A stretch of 64,000 bases of DNA from Paenibacillus pinihumi DSM 23905 = JCM 16419 (GTDB taxonomy: Bacteria > Bacillota > Bacilli > Paenibacillales > Paenibacillaceae): contig NZ_KE383864.1 of NCBI RefSeq assembly GCF_000422505.1, forward strand, positions 1,017,523 through 1,081,522. Reading direction: 5' to 3'. Shown in pieces: positions 29,468-38,825 of this stretch. A program made the position numbers and the translations under genes. The number at the start of each line of letters is the position of its first letter. The first letter of the stretch is position 1. The notes beneath the pieces are model-generated. The model did not search any database. It was not told where the DNA came from and worked only from the letters and a program-made list of their open reading frames with translations.

Positions 29468-29710
29468 TTACATTTTGCGATACAGCCATACAGCTGCGCC
29501 TGCCGCCAATATGCTGAGCAGGCTGACCTCAAGTCTCAAGGTCAGGTCATAGCTGAGAACAATCAAATCAGCAGCCGGAGACCAGCTCAAATTTGTCGTT
29601 CGCGTCAGAAAAGATAGACCCGGCACGTCTTTGAGCCATTGCGCAAGCAATGAGCCTCCAATCAGCCCAAGTCCGATAAACAGCAGAAGCAACCAACCGT
29701 TTTTCTTCAT
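29468..29710 (-). CDS. DUF4321 small membrane protein
   Basis: An 80-residue protein from the ATG at 29710 (MKKNGWLLLL). It has two hydrophobic helices (about residues 4-22 and 60-77) and a central LTRTTNLSWSPAADLIVLSYDLTLRLEVSL-type region (seen in parts). This fits the DUF4321 family, commonly next to maf in Bacillales and Clostridia. No function is known. The GGAAG ribosome site is close to the start. Confidence 0.75.
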   Translation of the reverse strand: MKKNGWLLLLFIGLGLIGGSLLAQWLKDVPGLSFLTRTTNLSWSPAADLIVLSYDLTLRLEVSLLSILAAGAAVWLYRKM

Positions 29711-29772
29711 CTTCCAACTTCCCTCGCCATTTTTTGACACCTGAATTTTATTATACGTTGGTTAGGGAGCTA

Positions 29773-31029
29773 TTACAATGCGCGAATATTCCCAATCCAA
29801 TCTTTTTGCGCCAGAACAGCTTCCATCAGTTCGCTTTGTGCCGTCCACAGGTAGGAACGGGCCGGGTTTTTATCAAATTCTCCAAATGCTGCTGCTATTG
29901 TGTTGAGTGACTGAACCATCTGCTCAAAGGACTTGATCCCGTCCCCAGACAGTTCCGGCTTCAACTTCGCAGCAAGGTCAGTCCACTTCTGATGGGCGGT
30001 CTTCCAGGCGGAGCCGTCAAAGCGTTCAGGCTTTTCCTTCTGAAGCTGATCGTTCGTCACACTGCTGAAGGTGCTTATTAGTTTGTCCGTCTCTGATAAA
30101 AAGTCATCCAGCAGCCCTGCATCCCCTTCAAAAACCGCCGATGAGAGAGCGGGGATTGTCAGCCGGGTAATGTATACCTCCAGCCCGTCAAGCTGTTCTG
30201 CAAGTCTGGCTGCCTCGTTCTTGTCACCGGCAATTCCGGCGTAAACGCGAAATTTATCAACTGCGCTGGCGGCCGCTGACACCCCTCGCTGGTCCAGTTG
30301 GGAAAGAGCTGTCTGCATGCCCTCCTGGCTGCTGAATACCCCGTACTGAAGCAAGTAATAGTCCGTAGCACGCCGGTTCAGCTCAATTGTAGTTCCGGCA
30401 GCCTCATTATCCGTCCCCTCTTGACCGCCGGTTACAAGTTCAGGAGTTTGAACAGAAGGGGGAGCAGATACCGTCTTTTCCGGCACGGCAGGAACGATAG
30501 CCTCGTTATTTTTCCATGCATTTTGTCCCGTGAATAAAGAGAGAATCAGATAGCCGAACAATGCGCCAGTGGCAACAGCCCCTGTTACTGAAGCAGCTAC
30601 CTTGAACCAGGACGGCCCCTTTTCCACATTTCGGATTGAAGGGGAGTGCTCGTCTTTGACATCAATAATAATTTTTCTGCGCCTGGGGAGGGTGCTGCCC
30701 CGATGCGCATCTGAAACTGCGGACAAGTATGGGACTTCTCTTTTTATAGGCTCACCCAAATCCACCGGCGATGCGCCCGGCCCGCTGTCTGTTCCCCGAA
30801 TGAGCGCTTCCAGCGCTTCGGGGTTATCCTGAAATGCAGTTTTATAGGACTCTGCCGTTTCCGTAAAACGAAGCTCCTCCTGAAAGGGGGTCAGCGCCGA
30901 AGCACGCTCATTCATGCTGCTCTCTTCGCTGCCGGTCAATGTAAATTCCTGTTGCGGCTCTTCGTTCCGGCCGCGCTGTGCATTCCCCTGATTATCAAAG
31001 CGAAAGGTAATCCGGGCTTTTGAATTCAT
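29773..31029 (-). CDS. SpoIIB-like SPOR-domain membrane protein
   Basis: A 418-residue bitopic protein. The N-terminal cytoplasmic half (about 1-138) is polar and charged. One membrane helix lies near 139-165 (VAASVTGAVATGALFGYLIL), followed by a linker and a SPOR peptidoglycan-binding domain (about 220-295, YYLLQYGVFSSQEGMQTALSQL). The last 120 residues are helical and unassigned. In B. subtilis this position, between folC and maf, is held by spoIIB, a SPOR protein of the engulfing septum. I infer it is the spoIIB counterpart, but similarity outside SPOR cannot be judged by eye. Confidence 0.7.
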   Translation of the reverse strand: MNSKARITFRFDNQGNAQRGRNEEPQQEFTLTGSEESSMNERASALTPFQEELRFTETAESYKTAFQDNPEALEALIRGTDSGPGASPVDLGEPIKREVPYLSAVSDAHRGSTLPRRRKIIIDVKDEHSPSIRNVEKGPSWFKVAASVTGAVATGALFGYLILSLFTGQNAWKNNEAIVPAVPEKTVSAPPSVQTPELVTGGQEGTDNEAAGTTIELNRRATDYYLLQYGVFSSQEGMQTALSQLDQRGVSAAASAVDKFRVYAGIAGDKNEAARLAEQLDGLEVYITRLTIPALSSAVFEGDAGLLDDFLSETDKLISTFSSVTNDQLQKEKPERFDGSAWKTAHQKWTDLAAKLKPELSGDGIKSFEQMVQSLNTIAAAFGEFDKNPARSYLWTAQSELMEAVLAQKDWIGNIRAL

Positions 31030-31295
31030 CCCACTCTCTCCTTGTCTGTGTCATTCTACTACATTCTATGAGCGAAGGGAGAGATATATGATTTTTTTAA
31101 TAGTTTAAAAATCTCTCATTTTTTCAACCTTTGGAAGCTGCAATACTAGATATGTTTGTAAGAATGAATTTCGAGCAGGGATGCCATGTGAAAGGTCTTC
31201 TGACGCTGTTTTCCCGGGAATTAATGGAATGGGCAAAGCGGCAATCGTGATTGGCAAAATAAGAATATCCATTTTGGAAACCTCTGGCCGGGCAA

Positions 31296-31350
31296 AACAA
31301 AAAAAGTCTGTCAGACAGCAGCTGCTTGCGCAGTCTGCCTGACAGACTTT
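31296..31350 (-). terminator. Intrinsic terminator after murC
   Basis: The long stem AAAGTCTGTCAG.../...CTGACAGACTTT is followed by TTTTTTTG on the minus strand, 8 bases below the murC stop. The 31030-31295 stretch between it and the SPOR gene holds no convincing gene. Confidence 0.93.
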
Positions 31351-31357
31351 CTGGTTA

Positions 31358-32746
31358 TTAAACGACATTGCGCAAATGCTTGGCCAGTTGGTCAGCCGTT
31401 TTCCAAATATCTCCGGCACCCATTGTAATGACCAAATCACCGCCTGCTACATGTCCTTTCAAATACTCCAGTACCTCTTCCTTGCTTGGCATATAGGCAA
31501 CATTCGGATTGCTGTTGGACCGGATCATTTCAACCAGCCGTCCGGAATTGATGCCCTCAATTTGCTGCTCTCCAGCCGGAGAAAAAATGTCGGTTATCAG
31601 AACCTCATCCGCTTCCCCGAACGCCCTGCTGAACTGCTCCAGCAAGAAATAGGTTCGGGTATACCGCTGGGGCTGGAAGACAGCAACAATTCGTTTTCCG
31701 GTCGCTTTTGCAGCGCTGATTGTCGCCTGAATTTCAGTCGGGTGATGAGCATAATCGTCAATGACGAGGATATCATTAATCTCGCCGAGCACCTGAAAGC
31801 GACGCTTGGCACCCTGAAATTGTGAAATAGCAGCTGCAATATCATCAAATTCAATCCCGGCATTCAGACACGTAATAACTGTAGCAAGGGCATTATATAC
31901 GTTATGAAGACCCGGAACAGACAGCCCAATCGTTCCCAGCTTTTGCCCTTGTCTCGTAACATCAAAGCTCACTTTGCGGTCGCCAAGCTGAATTTGCTCC
32001 GCCTTGTAATCCGCATCGCTGTCAATTCCGTACGTAATTAAATGCCCGCCATTAGCAGGATCAACCTGAGGAAGCAGCTCTCTTATATTTTCATCATCGG
32101 CACAGACAATTGCCTGGCCACCCTGATTCACTTGTCCCAAAAATTGCACATAAGCCGCTTTCAAATTATTGAAGTCGCCATTGTAGTTTTCCAGATGGTC
32201 AGCCTCAATATTGGTGACAACGGCAATCGCGGGATGATATTGCAAAAAAGAGCCGTCGCTCTCATCCGCTTCTGCCACAACATAGTCTCCCTTGCCCGCC
32301 TTGGCATTCGTCCCTACATTGACGATTTCTCCGCCAATAATGTAGGTGGGGTCCTGCTGGCAGGTTTCCATGACAAGCGCAATCATAGACGATGTTGTCG
32401 TCTTTCCATGCGCCCCAGCCACAGCGATTCCTTTGCGCGCATTCATCAGCTTGGCAAGCATTTGCGCACGGTGCAGAACTGGAATATTCAAATTCTCAGC
32501 TTCAACCCGCTCCACATTATCTTTGGACAGTGCAGTCGAATAGACGACCAGATCTGCACCTTTAACGTGGGCGGCCTCATGGCCGATATAGATGCGGGCT
32601 CCTTTGGCTGCAAGCTTCTCGGTGAGCTCCTGCTTGGCGACATCCGATCCGGTTACTGTATAGCCCATCTCCAGCATTACCCGGGCAATGGCACTCATTC
32701 CGTAGCCCCCGATGCCAATAAAATGGACATGTTCTGCTGTGTTCAA
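31358..32746 (-). CDS. murC: UDP-N-acetylmuramate-L-alanine ligase
   Basis: About 462 residues. MurC adds L-Ala to UDP-MurNAc, the first peptide step of wall precursor synthesis. It shows the N-terminal HFIGIGGYGMSAIA, the ATP loop GAHGKTTTSSMIALV, EADESDGSFLQY, and DDYAHHPTEI. No ATG is well placed; the TTG at 32746 (LNTAEHVHFIGIGG), just after the folC stop, gives the usual N-terminus. In B. subtilis murC is elsewhere; here it occupies the folC-spoIIB interval. Confidence 0.95.
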   Translation of the reverse strand: MNTAEHVHFIGIGGYGMSAIARVMLEMGYTVTGSDVAKQELTEKLAAKGARIYIGHEAAHVKGADLVVYSTALSKDNVERVEAENLNIPVLHRAQMLAKLMNARKGIAVAGAHGKTTTSSMIALVMETCQQDPTYIIGGEIVNVGTNAKAGKGDYVVAEADESDGSFLQYHPAIAVVTNIEADHLENYNGDFNNLKAAYVQFLGQVNQGGQAIVCADDENIRELLPQVDPANGGHLITYGIDSDADYKAEQIQLGDRKVSFDVTRQGQKLGTIGLSVPGLHNVYNALATVITCLNAGIEFDDIAAAISQFQGAKRRFQVLGEINDILVIDDYAHHPTEIQATISAAKATGKRIVAVFQPQRYTRTYFLLEQFSRAFGEADEVLITDIFSPAGEQQIEGINSGRLVEMIRSNSNPNVAYMPSKEEVLEYLKGHVAGGDLVITMGAGDIWKTADQLAKHLRNVV

Positions 32747-32753
32747 AGAAGTT

Positions 32754-34091
32754 TCACCAACCTTTTTCAGTGTCCGTAATGTTAAGCAAACGAGCGCGCA
32801 CATCTGATATCAGATACAAGGTACCGGTCACAACCCCCAGATCGTCTGTCTCCGTAGCCTCCCGCAGCCGCTGAAGCGCCAGCTCCCAATCCGGCTCAAC
32901 GATAAGCTCAAACTCGAACTGCCCCTTCATTTCTGCAACAAGAGAGGCAAGCTCAGGGGCTGCCATTTTTTTGCGGAAATCCGGCTCGGTCACTACGAGT
33001 GTATCAACTAGTGGTAGTATATGCCGCAATGTGTCTTGATGATTCTTATTTGCAAGCATTCCCATCATCAGCCGCAGCTTCTTGTAAGGGTGGGTCTCCT
33101 TCAAAGCAGCAGCCAGAGCCTGTGCCCCTTCCGGATTATGCGCTCCGTCCAGTAAAATTCTAGGGTTTGATGTTATCATTTCCATCCGGCCCGGCCATGA
33201 TGCATGGCGCATCCCTTTTACCAGGTCCTCATCATCGATGACAAGCGCATAGTACTGCCTCAGCACTTCAAGCGTCATAAGGGCAAGCGCAGCGTTTTTG
33301 CGTTGATGAGCACCTGTCAGGGTAATCGTAACGGGATCTATTGTACGGAACAATCCCACAAAGCTGAAGCTCTGTTCCTCCGGGCCAACAGTAAGGCCAG
33401 TCTCATGGAATTGCTCACCAATCAGATAGAGCGTAGATTTTTTTGCACTTGCAGTCTCCCGGATGATTTCCCGGACTTCCGGCTGGTCAGCAGTACTGAC
33501 AACCGGAACACCACTCTTGATAATCCCCGCCTTTTCGCGGGCAATATCAGCAAGGGAATTGCCCAGAATGTCCATATGATCATGACCGACATTGGTAATG
33601 ACCGAAATGACCGGATTCACAACGTTTGTCACATCCATCCGGCCGCCAAGCCCCGTCTCCCACACCACATAATCCGGGTAGGTGACACGGGCGAAAAACA
33701 AAATAGCCAGTGCTGTTGATACTTCAAACATCGTTGGGGAGCCAAGATCAGTAGCCGCAATCTCCTCCACATGAGGTCTCAGTTCATTGGATAGCTGAAG
33801 CAAGGTCTCCTCTTCAATGTCCTGGCCGTTATATTGAAATCTATTAGTGAACTTCGTTATGTAAGGGGACGTAAAGGTCCCCACATCGTAACCGCCTTGA
33901 ATGAGTGTGCTGGTCAAATACGCGCATACCGAGCCTTTGCCGTTCGTTCCAGCCACGTGGATAAATTTCAAGCGTCTCTCCGGATGATCAAGTTTATCCA
34001 GAAGCTGCTCCATCCGCTGCAGACCAGGGCGGATTCCGAATGGAATCAGCCCTTCAATCCAGTCTCTGGCTTCCTGATAGGTGTTCATCAT
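32754..34091 (-). CDS. folC: Folylpolyglutamate synthase / dihydrofolate synthase
   Basis: About 445 residues of the Mur-ligase-like FolC family, which add glutamate to folates and, in many bacteria, to dihydropteroate. It shows the ATP loop VAGTNGKGSVCAYL, TSPYITKFTNRFQ, ETGLGGRMDVTNVV, and LLDGAHNPEGAQAL. The start is probably one of two ATGs at 34091/34088 behind AGAGAGGA. It is downstream of valS, as in Bacillus. Confidence 0.95.
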   Translation of the reverse strand: MMNTYQEARDWIEGLIPFGIRPGLQRMEQLLDKLDHPERRLKFIHVAGTNGKGSVCAYLTSTLIQGGYDVGTFTSPYITKFTNRFQYNGQDIEEETLLQLSNELRPHVEEIAATDLGSPTMFEVSTALAILFFARVTYPDYVVWETGLGGRMDVTNVVNPVISVITNVGHDHMDILGNSLADIAREKAGIIKSGVPVVSTADQPEVREIIRETASAKKSTLYLIGEQFHETGLTVGPEEQSFSFVGLFRTIDPVTITLTGAHQRKNAALALMTLEVLRQYYALVIDDEDLVKGMRHASWPGRMEMITSNPRILLDGAHNPEGAQALAAALKETHPYKKLRLMMGMLANKNHQDTLRHILPLVDTLVVTEPDFRKKMAAPELASLVAEMKGQFEFELIVEPDWELALQRLREATETDDLGVVTGTLYLISDVRARLLNITDTEKGW

Positions 34092-34114
34092 CGTCGCCAA
34101 TCCTCTCTTAAACG

Positions 34115-36775
34115 TTATCCGCGCAGCTCAGAAATCCGGGCCAGCACCTTGTCGCGCTTCTCCACATAATCTTGCATTTTCGCACGCTCTTCCTCAATAA
34201 CCTGGGCTGGAGCCTTAGCAACGAATCCCTCATTGGCAAGCTTTTTCTCAACCCGCTCAACCTCAGAATTCAATGTTTTGAGTTCTTTCTCAAGACGGAT
34301 TATTTCCTGAGAAATATCGATTAATCCCGCTAAAGGAAGATATAGCTCGACTCCCGTCACAATAGCACTCATCGCTTTTTCAGGCGCTGTAATGGCAACG
34401 GAGATTTCCAGACTGCTTGTTCCGCAGAACCGGCTGATATACTCCTCATTTTTGACCAGAATAGCGAGAGCAGCCTCATTAGATGGTTTCACAAGCAACT
34501 CGATCTTTTTGCTCATCGGCACATTGACCTCCGCACGGATATTGCGGACAGCGCGAATAATGTCCATAAGCAGTTCCATTTCCTTGGCGGATTGCGGAGC
34601 TTCGAGCGCTTCATCATAGACAGGCCACTGGGCCAGCGTGATTGTCTCACCCTCATGCGGCAGATGCTGCCAGATTTCCTCACTGATGAAAGGCATGAAC
34701 GGATGGATCAGACGTTGCGTGCGGTCCAGCACATAAGCAAGAACGGACTGGGTCGCACGTTTGGTCTGTTCATTCTCACCGTAAAGGCCAAGCTTGGCAA
34801 ATTCAATATACCAGTCGCACAGATCATCCCAGATAAAGTTGTACAGAACGCGGCCGGTCTCGCCGAATTCGTAGCTGTCAATCAATCGGGTAACTTCGCG
34901 CACAGTTTCATTCAGGCGATGCAGAATCCAGCGGTCTGCCGTACCCAGCTCAACTGTAAGATCGATATCTTCTGCCGTCACACCCTCCAGATTCATGAGG
35001 GCAAACCGGGATGCGTTCCAAATCTTGTTGGCAAAGTTGCGGGCCTGCTCGACCTTATCCCAATTGAAGCGCAAATCCTGACCCGGCGTACTGCCTGTCG
35101 AAATCATAAATCGCATCGCATCTGCACCGTATTTTTCAATTACTTCGAGCGGATCAACGCCATTGCCGAGCGATTTGGACATTTTCTGGCCATTGGCATC
35201 ACGCACCAGTCCATGCATTAATACGTCAGCGAACGGATTCTTGTCTGTAAACTCAAGGGCAGTAAAGATCATCCGCGCTACCCAGAAATAAATGATGTCG
35301 TAACCGGTCACAAGAACACTGGTCGGATAGTAGCGCTGCAAATCCGCTGTTTGATCCGGCCAGCCGAGTGTGGAGAACGGCCACAGACCGGAGCTGAACC
35401 AGGTGTCAAGCACATCCTCATCCTGGCGAAGGTTGGCCGAGCCGCATTTGGAGCAGGCTTCCACCGTATCATGGGCAACATGAAGTTCCCCGCATTCCTC
35501 GCAATACCACGCCGGAATCCGGTGTCCCCACCAGAGCTGGCGGGAAACACACCAGTCGCGTACATTTTCAATCCAGTTCAGGTAGATTTTTTCGAAGCGG
35601 TCAGGAACGAAGCGCACCCCATCGCCTGACTTCTGAATTTCTATCGCTTTCTCCGCCAGCGGCTTCATCGCTACAAACCATTGGGTGGACAAGTATGGCT
35701 CAATAACAGCTCCACTGCGCTCACTGTGTCCAACCTGATGGATATGTTCCTCAATGTTGATGCAAACGCCCTGTTCCTGCAAATCCTTGACGAGCTGCTT
35801 TCTGCAATCCATACGATCCAGACCTTTGTATGGGCCTGCTTCATCATTCATCGTGCCCGTCTCGTCCATTACAATGATTTGCGGCAGATTATGACGCGCG
35901 CCTACCTCAAAGTCATTCGGATCATGGGCAGGTGTTATTTTTACGGCGCCGCTGCCGAAATCCTTCTCCACGTATTCATCTGCAATAACCGGAATTTCAC
36001 GCCCGATTACAGGCAGAACAAGCATTTTACCGATCAGATGCTTGTAGCGCTCATCCTCCGGATGCACAGCTACAGCCGTATCGCCCAGCATCGTCTCCGG
36101 ACGGGTAGTTGCAACTGTAATTGTCCCGCTGCCGTCTTTGAGCGGATACTGGAGATGATACAGCTTACCCTGTACTTCTTTATATTCAACCTCAATATCA
36201 GACAATGCCGTACGTGCAGCAGGGTCCCAGTTGATAATTTTTTTGCCGCGGTAAATCAGGCCCTTCTTGTACAGGCTGACGAATACCTCACGAACAGCTT
36301 TGGAGAGCCCTTCATCCAGTGTGAACCGCTCCCGGGAATAGTCAAGGGACAGCCCCATCTTGGACCACTGGCTCCGAATCGTATCCGCATATAAACCCTT
36401 CCACTCCCATACTTTCTCCAGAAACTTCTCGCGTCCCAAATCATAACGGGACAGCCCTTCCTCACGAAGCTTCTGTTCCACTTTGGTCTGTGTCGCAATA
36501 CCGGCATGGTCTGTACCCGGCAGCCACAGCGTATCAAAGCCCTGCATGCGCTTGGTCCGGATCAGAATATCCTGAAGGGTAAAATCAAGCGCGTGGCCGA
36601 TATGCAGCATTCCCGTTACATTCGGTGGGGGAATAACAATCGTATACGGCTCTGCGTCGGTACGCTTGCCCGCTTCAAAATAACCTCCCTCTACCCAATA
36701 GGAATACCATTTTTGCTCCGCAGCCTTCGGATCATATGTCGTCGGCATCGACGCGCTTTGCTTTTCTTCGTTCAT
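34115..36775 (-). CDS. valS: Valyl-tRNA synthetase
   Basis: An 886-residue class I synthetase. It has [15 protein letters not shown] (HIGH, near residue 50), the CP1 editing domain, [15 protein letters not shown] (KMSKS, near residue 525), an anticodon-binding domain with [10 protein letters not shown], and a C-terminal coiled-coil arm rich in Glu and Lys. The ATG at 36775 has GGAGG at the right distance; the longer frame runs back into the T-box terminator and is not real. Expression is controlled by the T-box upstream. Confidence 0.97.
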   Translation of the reverse strand: MNEEKQSASMPTTYDPKAAEQKWYSYWVEGGYFEAGKRTDAEPYTIVIPPPNVTGMLHIGHALDFTLQDILIRTKRMQGFDTLWLPGTDHAGIATQTKVEQKLREEGLSRYDLGREKFLEKVWEWKGLYADTIRSQWSKMGLSLDYSRERFTLDEGLSKAVREVFVSLYKKGLIYRGKKIINWDPAARTALSDIEVEYKEVQGKLYHLQYPLKDGSGTITVATTRPETMLGDTAVAVHPEDERYKHLIGKMLVLPVIGREIPVIADEYVEKDFGSGAVKITPAHDPNDFEVGARHNLPQIIVMDETGTMNDEAGPYKGLDRMDCRKQLVKDLQEQGVCINIEEHIHQVGHSERSGAVIEPYLSTQWFVAMKPLAEKAIEIQKSGDGVRFVPDRFEKIYLNWIENVRDWCVSRQLWWGHRIPAWYCEECGELHVAHDTVEACSKCGSANLRQDEDVLDTWFSSGLWPFSTLGWPDQTADLQRYYPTSVLVTGYDIIYFWVARMIFTALEFTDKNPFADVLMHGLVRDANGQKMSKSLGNGVDPLEVIEKYGADAMRFMISTGSTPGQDLRFNWDKVEQARNFANKIWNASRFALMNLEGVTAEDIDLTVELGTADRWILHRLNETVREVTRLIDSYEFGETGRVLYNFIWDDLCDWYIEFAKLGLYGENEQTKRATQSVLAYVLDRTQRLIHPFMPFISEEIWQHLPHEGETITLAQWPVYDEALEAPQSAKEMELLMDIIRAVRNIRAEVNVPMSKKIELLVKPSNEAALAILVKNEEYISRFCGTSSLEISVAITAPEKAMSAIVTGVELYLPLAGLIDISQEIIRLEKELKTLNSEVERVEKKLANEGFVAKAPAQVIEEERAKMQDYVEKRDKVLARISELRG

Positions 36776-36799
36776 TTTCCTACCTCCATCACAGCAACA

Positions 36800-37140
36800 G
36801 ATTATAAAATAAAAAAAGCTCTCCGCCTCAAAGGACGAAAAGCTATGCTTCCGTGGTACCACCTTTGTTTCGCCTGTTCATCTGAAGGGTCTGTTAACCC
36901 AAGAGAATACAGCCCCCTAATTGAAGGTCGTGATGACCGTTCAGGGCTGCCAAACGACACTTTCGCACAGATAACGGCTGCTACCGGCCCCAGTTGGCGT
37001 ATTTCCGCCTGGCTCGGGCAACTCCGGGGTGACAAATGACAGCTACATCCTGCAGAACCTCACAGCTGATACAAGTTCTGCTCTCTGAAGGCATCACTGC
37101 ATTATTCCCCTTCAACGTTGTTGACGAATTGGAATCATTA
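36800..37140 (-). promoter_or_regulatory. T-box riboswitch controlling valS
   Basis: The leader contains CAGAGAG and GCTGTGAGG of stem I, a candidate specifier GTC at 37031-37033 in the setting TTTGTCACCCCGGAG, and the T-box core AAGGTGGTACCACGG (about 36850-36866). This is followed by a terminator hairpin (AGCTTTTCGTCC/GGCGGAGAGCT) and seven T. Uncharged tRNA-Val(GAC) would pair with the specifier and favour the antiterminator. The core and terminator are certain; the specifier assignment rests on position and the matching amino acid. Confidence 0.92.
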
Positions 37141-37146
37141 CAATAT

Positions 37147-37175
37147 ATAATACCTTTCTTGGACAGCATAGTCAA
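37147..37175 (-). promoter_or_regulatory. Sigma-A promoter of valS
   Basis: On the minus strand TTGACT, 17 bases, TATTAT. Transcription would start near 37140, just ahead of T-box stem I. Between this promoter and the spoVID stop (37176-37323) only a GC-rich imperfect hairpin (GCGGC...GCCGC, about 37261-37300) is seen, possibly the spoVID terminator. Confidence 0.82.
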
Positions 37176-37323
37176 TGCCCCGCCAGGGCAGCCTGCGCCC
37201 AAGTTCTCAAATCCGGGGTAACACCCAGACATGAGCCGGCCCACGCTCCGAAAACATGTTAGCGGCCCCGTCCTCCCTGTAGGGAAACGAAGCCGCTGCA
37301 ACAATCTTCCTTTTTCGATTTGG

Positions 37324-38751
37324 CTATTGCACTTGTGGAATATAGAGGACCTGCCCCTCATTGATGCTTTGGTCCGGAAGCCGGTTGTAGAGCACAATTT
37401 CACGCGGATTAAGCTGATATCTTCCGGCAATGGTCTCCAGGGTTTCCTCCCGCTGAACAATGCATATGCGAACCTTGCGGAACTCCCTTTCTTCGCCTTG
37501 CTTGCTGAGGAACAACTTCTTCCATTCCACATCTTCCCCGGCCTCGATGCGCTTCTCCAAAGCTTCTTCCTCCAGGTGCTTCGCTTCCTGCTGCTTGGCC
37601 AGCGCTTTGGCTTCCTGCTCGCGCTTGTTCGACTGCAGCAGAGAGCTTAGCCCGAAGCTGTTCGATTTGCCTTCTTTGCCGGAGAATGCAATCTTCATCT
37701 CCGTTTTGGTCACTTCGGCTACCGGCTGTGCTTCGCTCAGCGTGACCGGCTCCGCCGTGTCTGCAGCCGAATCATCCAGCTGTGCCGTCAGCTCTGCAGG
37801 TTTGGCTTGCGCAGCCAGATCGTGATCGGAAGACTCCGGTTCCGATTGCGGCTGGACTAGATCAGATTCCCTTTGTGACGTTGCCAAAGAAGGCTCGGCT
37901 GCCTGCAGGATGAGCTCCTCAACGTCGGTATCTGACGGTTTATAGGCAGCTTCAAGGGGTTCATTCTGAGACTGACGCTCGTCCTCTGACGGTAATCCTG
38001 ACCATGTCACGGGCGATGCATAGCTCGTCTCAGGAGGCTGATGATGATGCTGGGATGGTGTCTCACGGAGACGTTCCGTGCGCACGATGGAGGGCTCGAA
38101 GCGCTGCAAGGGTGCAGCTACAAGCGGCTCGGAAGCTTTATTAGAAGCAGGGACAGGCTGCTGCGTGACAGCCTCTGTGCCTGCCTCTTCGTCCTCCGTC
38201 TCTAATGCCTGCTCATTATTCCCGGCTTGCAATATTTCCGCTCCCCATTCAGGCTGCGGCTCCCCCCAGGCTATCTCCTGCTGACGGTCGGGGTGAAAGG
38301 CCTCCTGTGGCGTCTGCTCAATACGGTGGACGACCGTTATCGGCTCCTCTCCCCAGACACTTGAATCCGGCAAAGCACCAGCCTGTTCGATTTGCAGGCC
38401 TCTTAAAGACAGTACCCCGGTAATGTTCAGTGTTTTCGAGCTGAGAATATCCACATCGAAGTTGTCAATTTCAACTGAGATATCCTCTACACGATGCACC
38501 CGGTTCAGCGGCAGTGTAATCTCTACAGGAATCAAATGCTCCAAGGTATGCTTGCTGCCAGCCTCTTCCTGTCCGTCATATACACCTGTAAGCAGCAGAT
38601 TGCCCCGCAGCATAATTTGCTCCCCGTGGTTAATTACCTGAATATGCGGCGTCAGCTCAATTTCATCCAGTTCTCCAATAGCAGCAACATCTTCTGATAA
38701 ATGCACCCGTTCATATACATCAAAACGAAGTCCATTCGACGAATTGGGCAC
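37324..38751 (-). CDS. spoVID: SpoVID-like spore coat assembly protein
   Basis: A 475-residue protein. An N-terminal beta-rich domain (about 1-130, SSNGLRFDVYERVHLSEDV and RVEDISVEIDNFDVDILS) precedes a long acidic Glu/Gln/Ser/Pro linker, and a C-terminal LysM domain covers about 430-472 (QREETLETIAGRYQLN). In B. subtilis SpoVID encases the forespore and recruits SafA; a safA-like gene is at 9.1 kb. GTG start behind GGGAGG. It lies between the hem cluster and valS, as in Bacillus. The linker is variable, as usual in this family. Confidence 0.88.
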   Translation of the reverse strand: MPNSSNGLRFDVYERVHLSEDVAAIGELDEIELTPHIQVINHGEQIMLRGNLLLTGVYDGQEEAGSKHTLEHLIPVEITLPLNRVHRVEDISVEIDNFDVDILSSKTLNITGVLSLRGLQIEQAGALPDSSVWGEEPITVVHRIEQTPQEAFHPDRQQEIAWGEPQPEWGAEILQAGNNEQALETEDEEAGTEAVTQQPVPASNKASEPLVAAPLQRFEPSIVRTERLRETPSQHHHQPPETSYASPVTWSGLPSEDERQSQNEPLEAAYKPSDTDVEELILQAAEPSLATSQRESDLVQPQSEPESSDHDLAAQAKPAELTAQLDDSAADTAEPVTLSEAQPVAEVTKTEMKIAFSGKEGKSNSFGLSSLLQSNKREQEAKALAKQQEAKHLEEEALEKRIEAGEDVEWKKLFLSKQGEEREFRKVRICIVQREETLETIAGRYQLNPREIVLYNRLPDQSINEGQVLYIPQVQ

Positions 38752-38796
38752 GTTTCATCCTCCCTTCCCTACTCCTAACAGTTTCACTCACTATCA

Positions 38797-38825
38797 TTTA
38801 TATGGTTTAGAGAGGGAGAGCATGA
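38797..38825 (-). promoter_or_regulatory. Possible sigma-E promoter for spoVID
   Basis: On the minus strand TCATGCT, 14 bases, CATATAAA. The -10 block CATATAAATGA is identical to the one before spoIVFA, with the same spacing. B. subtilis spoVID is sigma-E-dependent. The -35 match is partial. Confidence 0.4.

Noticed and set aside
31105..31440. 111-residue minus-strand frame across the murC 3' end
   Set aside because: It contains the murC terminator and the end of murC in another frame, and lacks a ribosome site.
36776..36862. Upstream extension of valS by 29 codons
   Set aside because: The extension translates the T-box terminator region; GGAGG marks the ATG at 36775.
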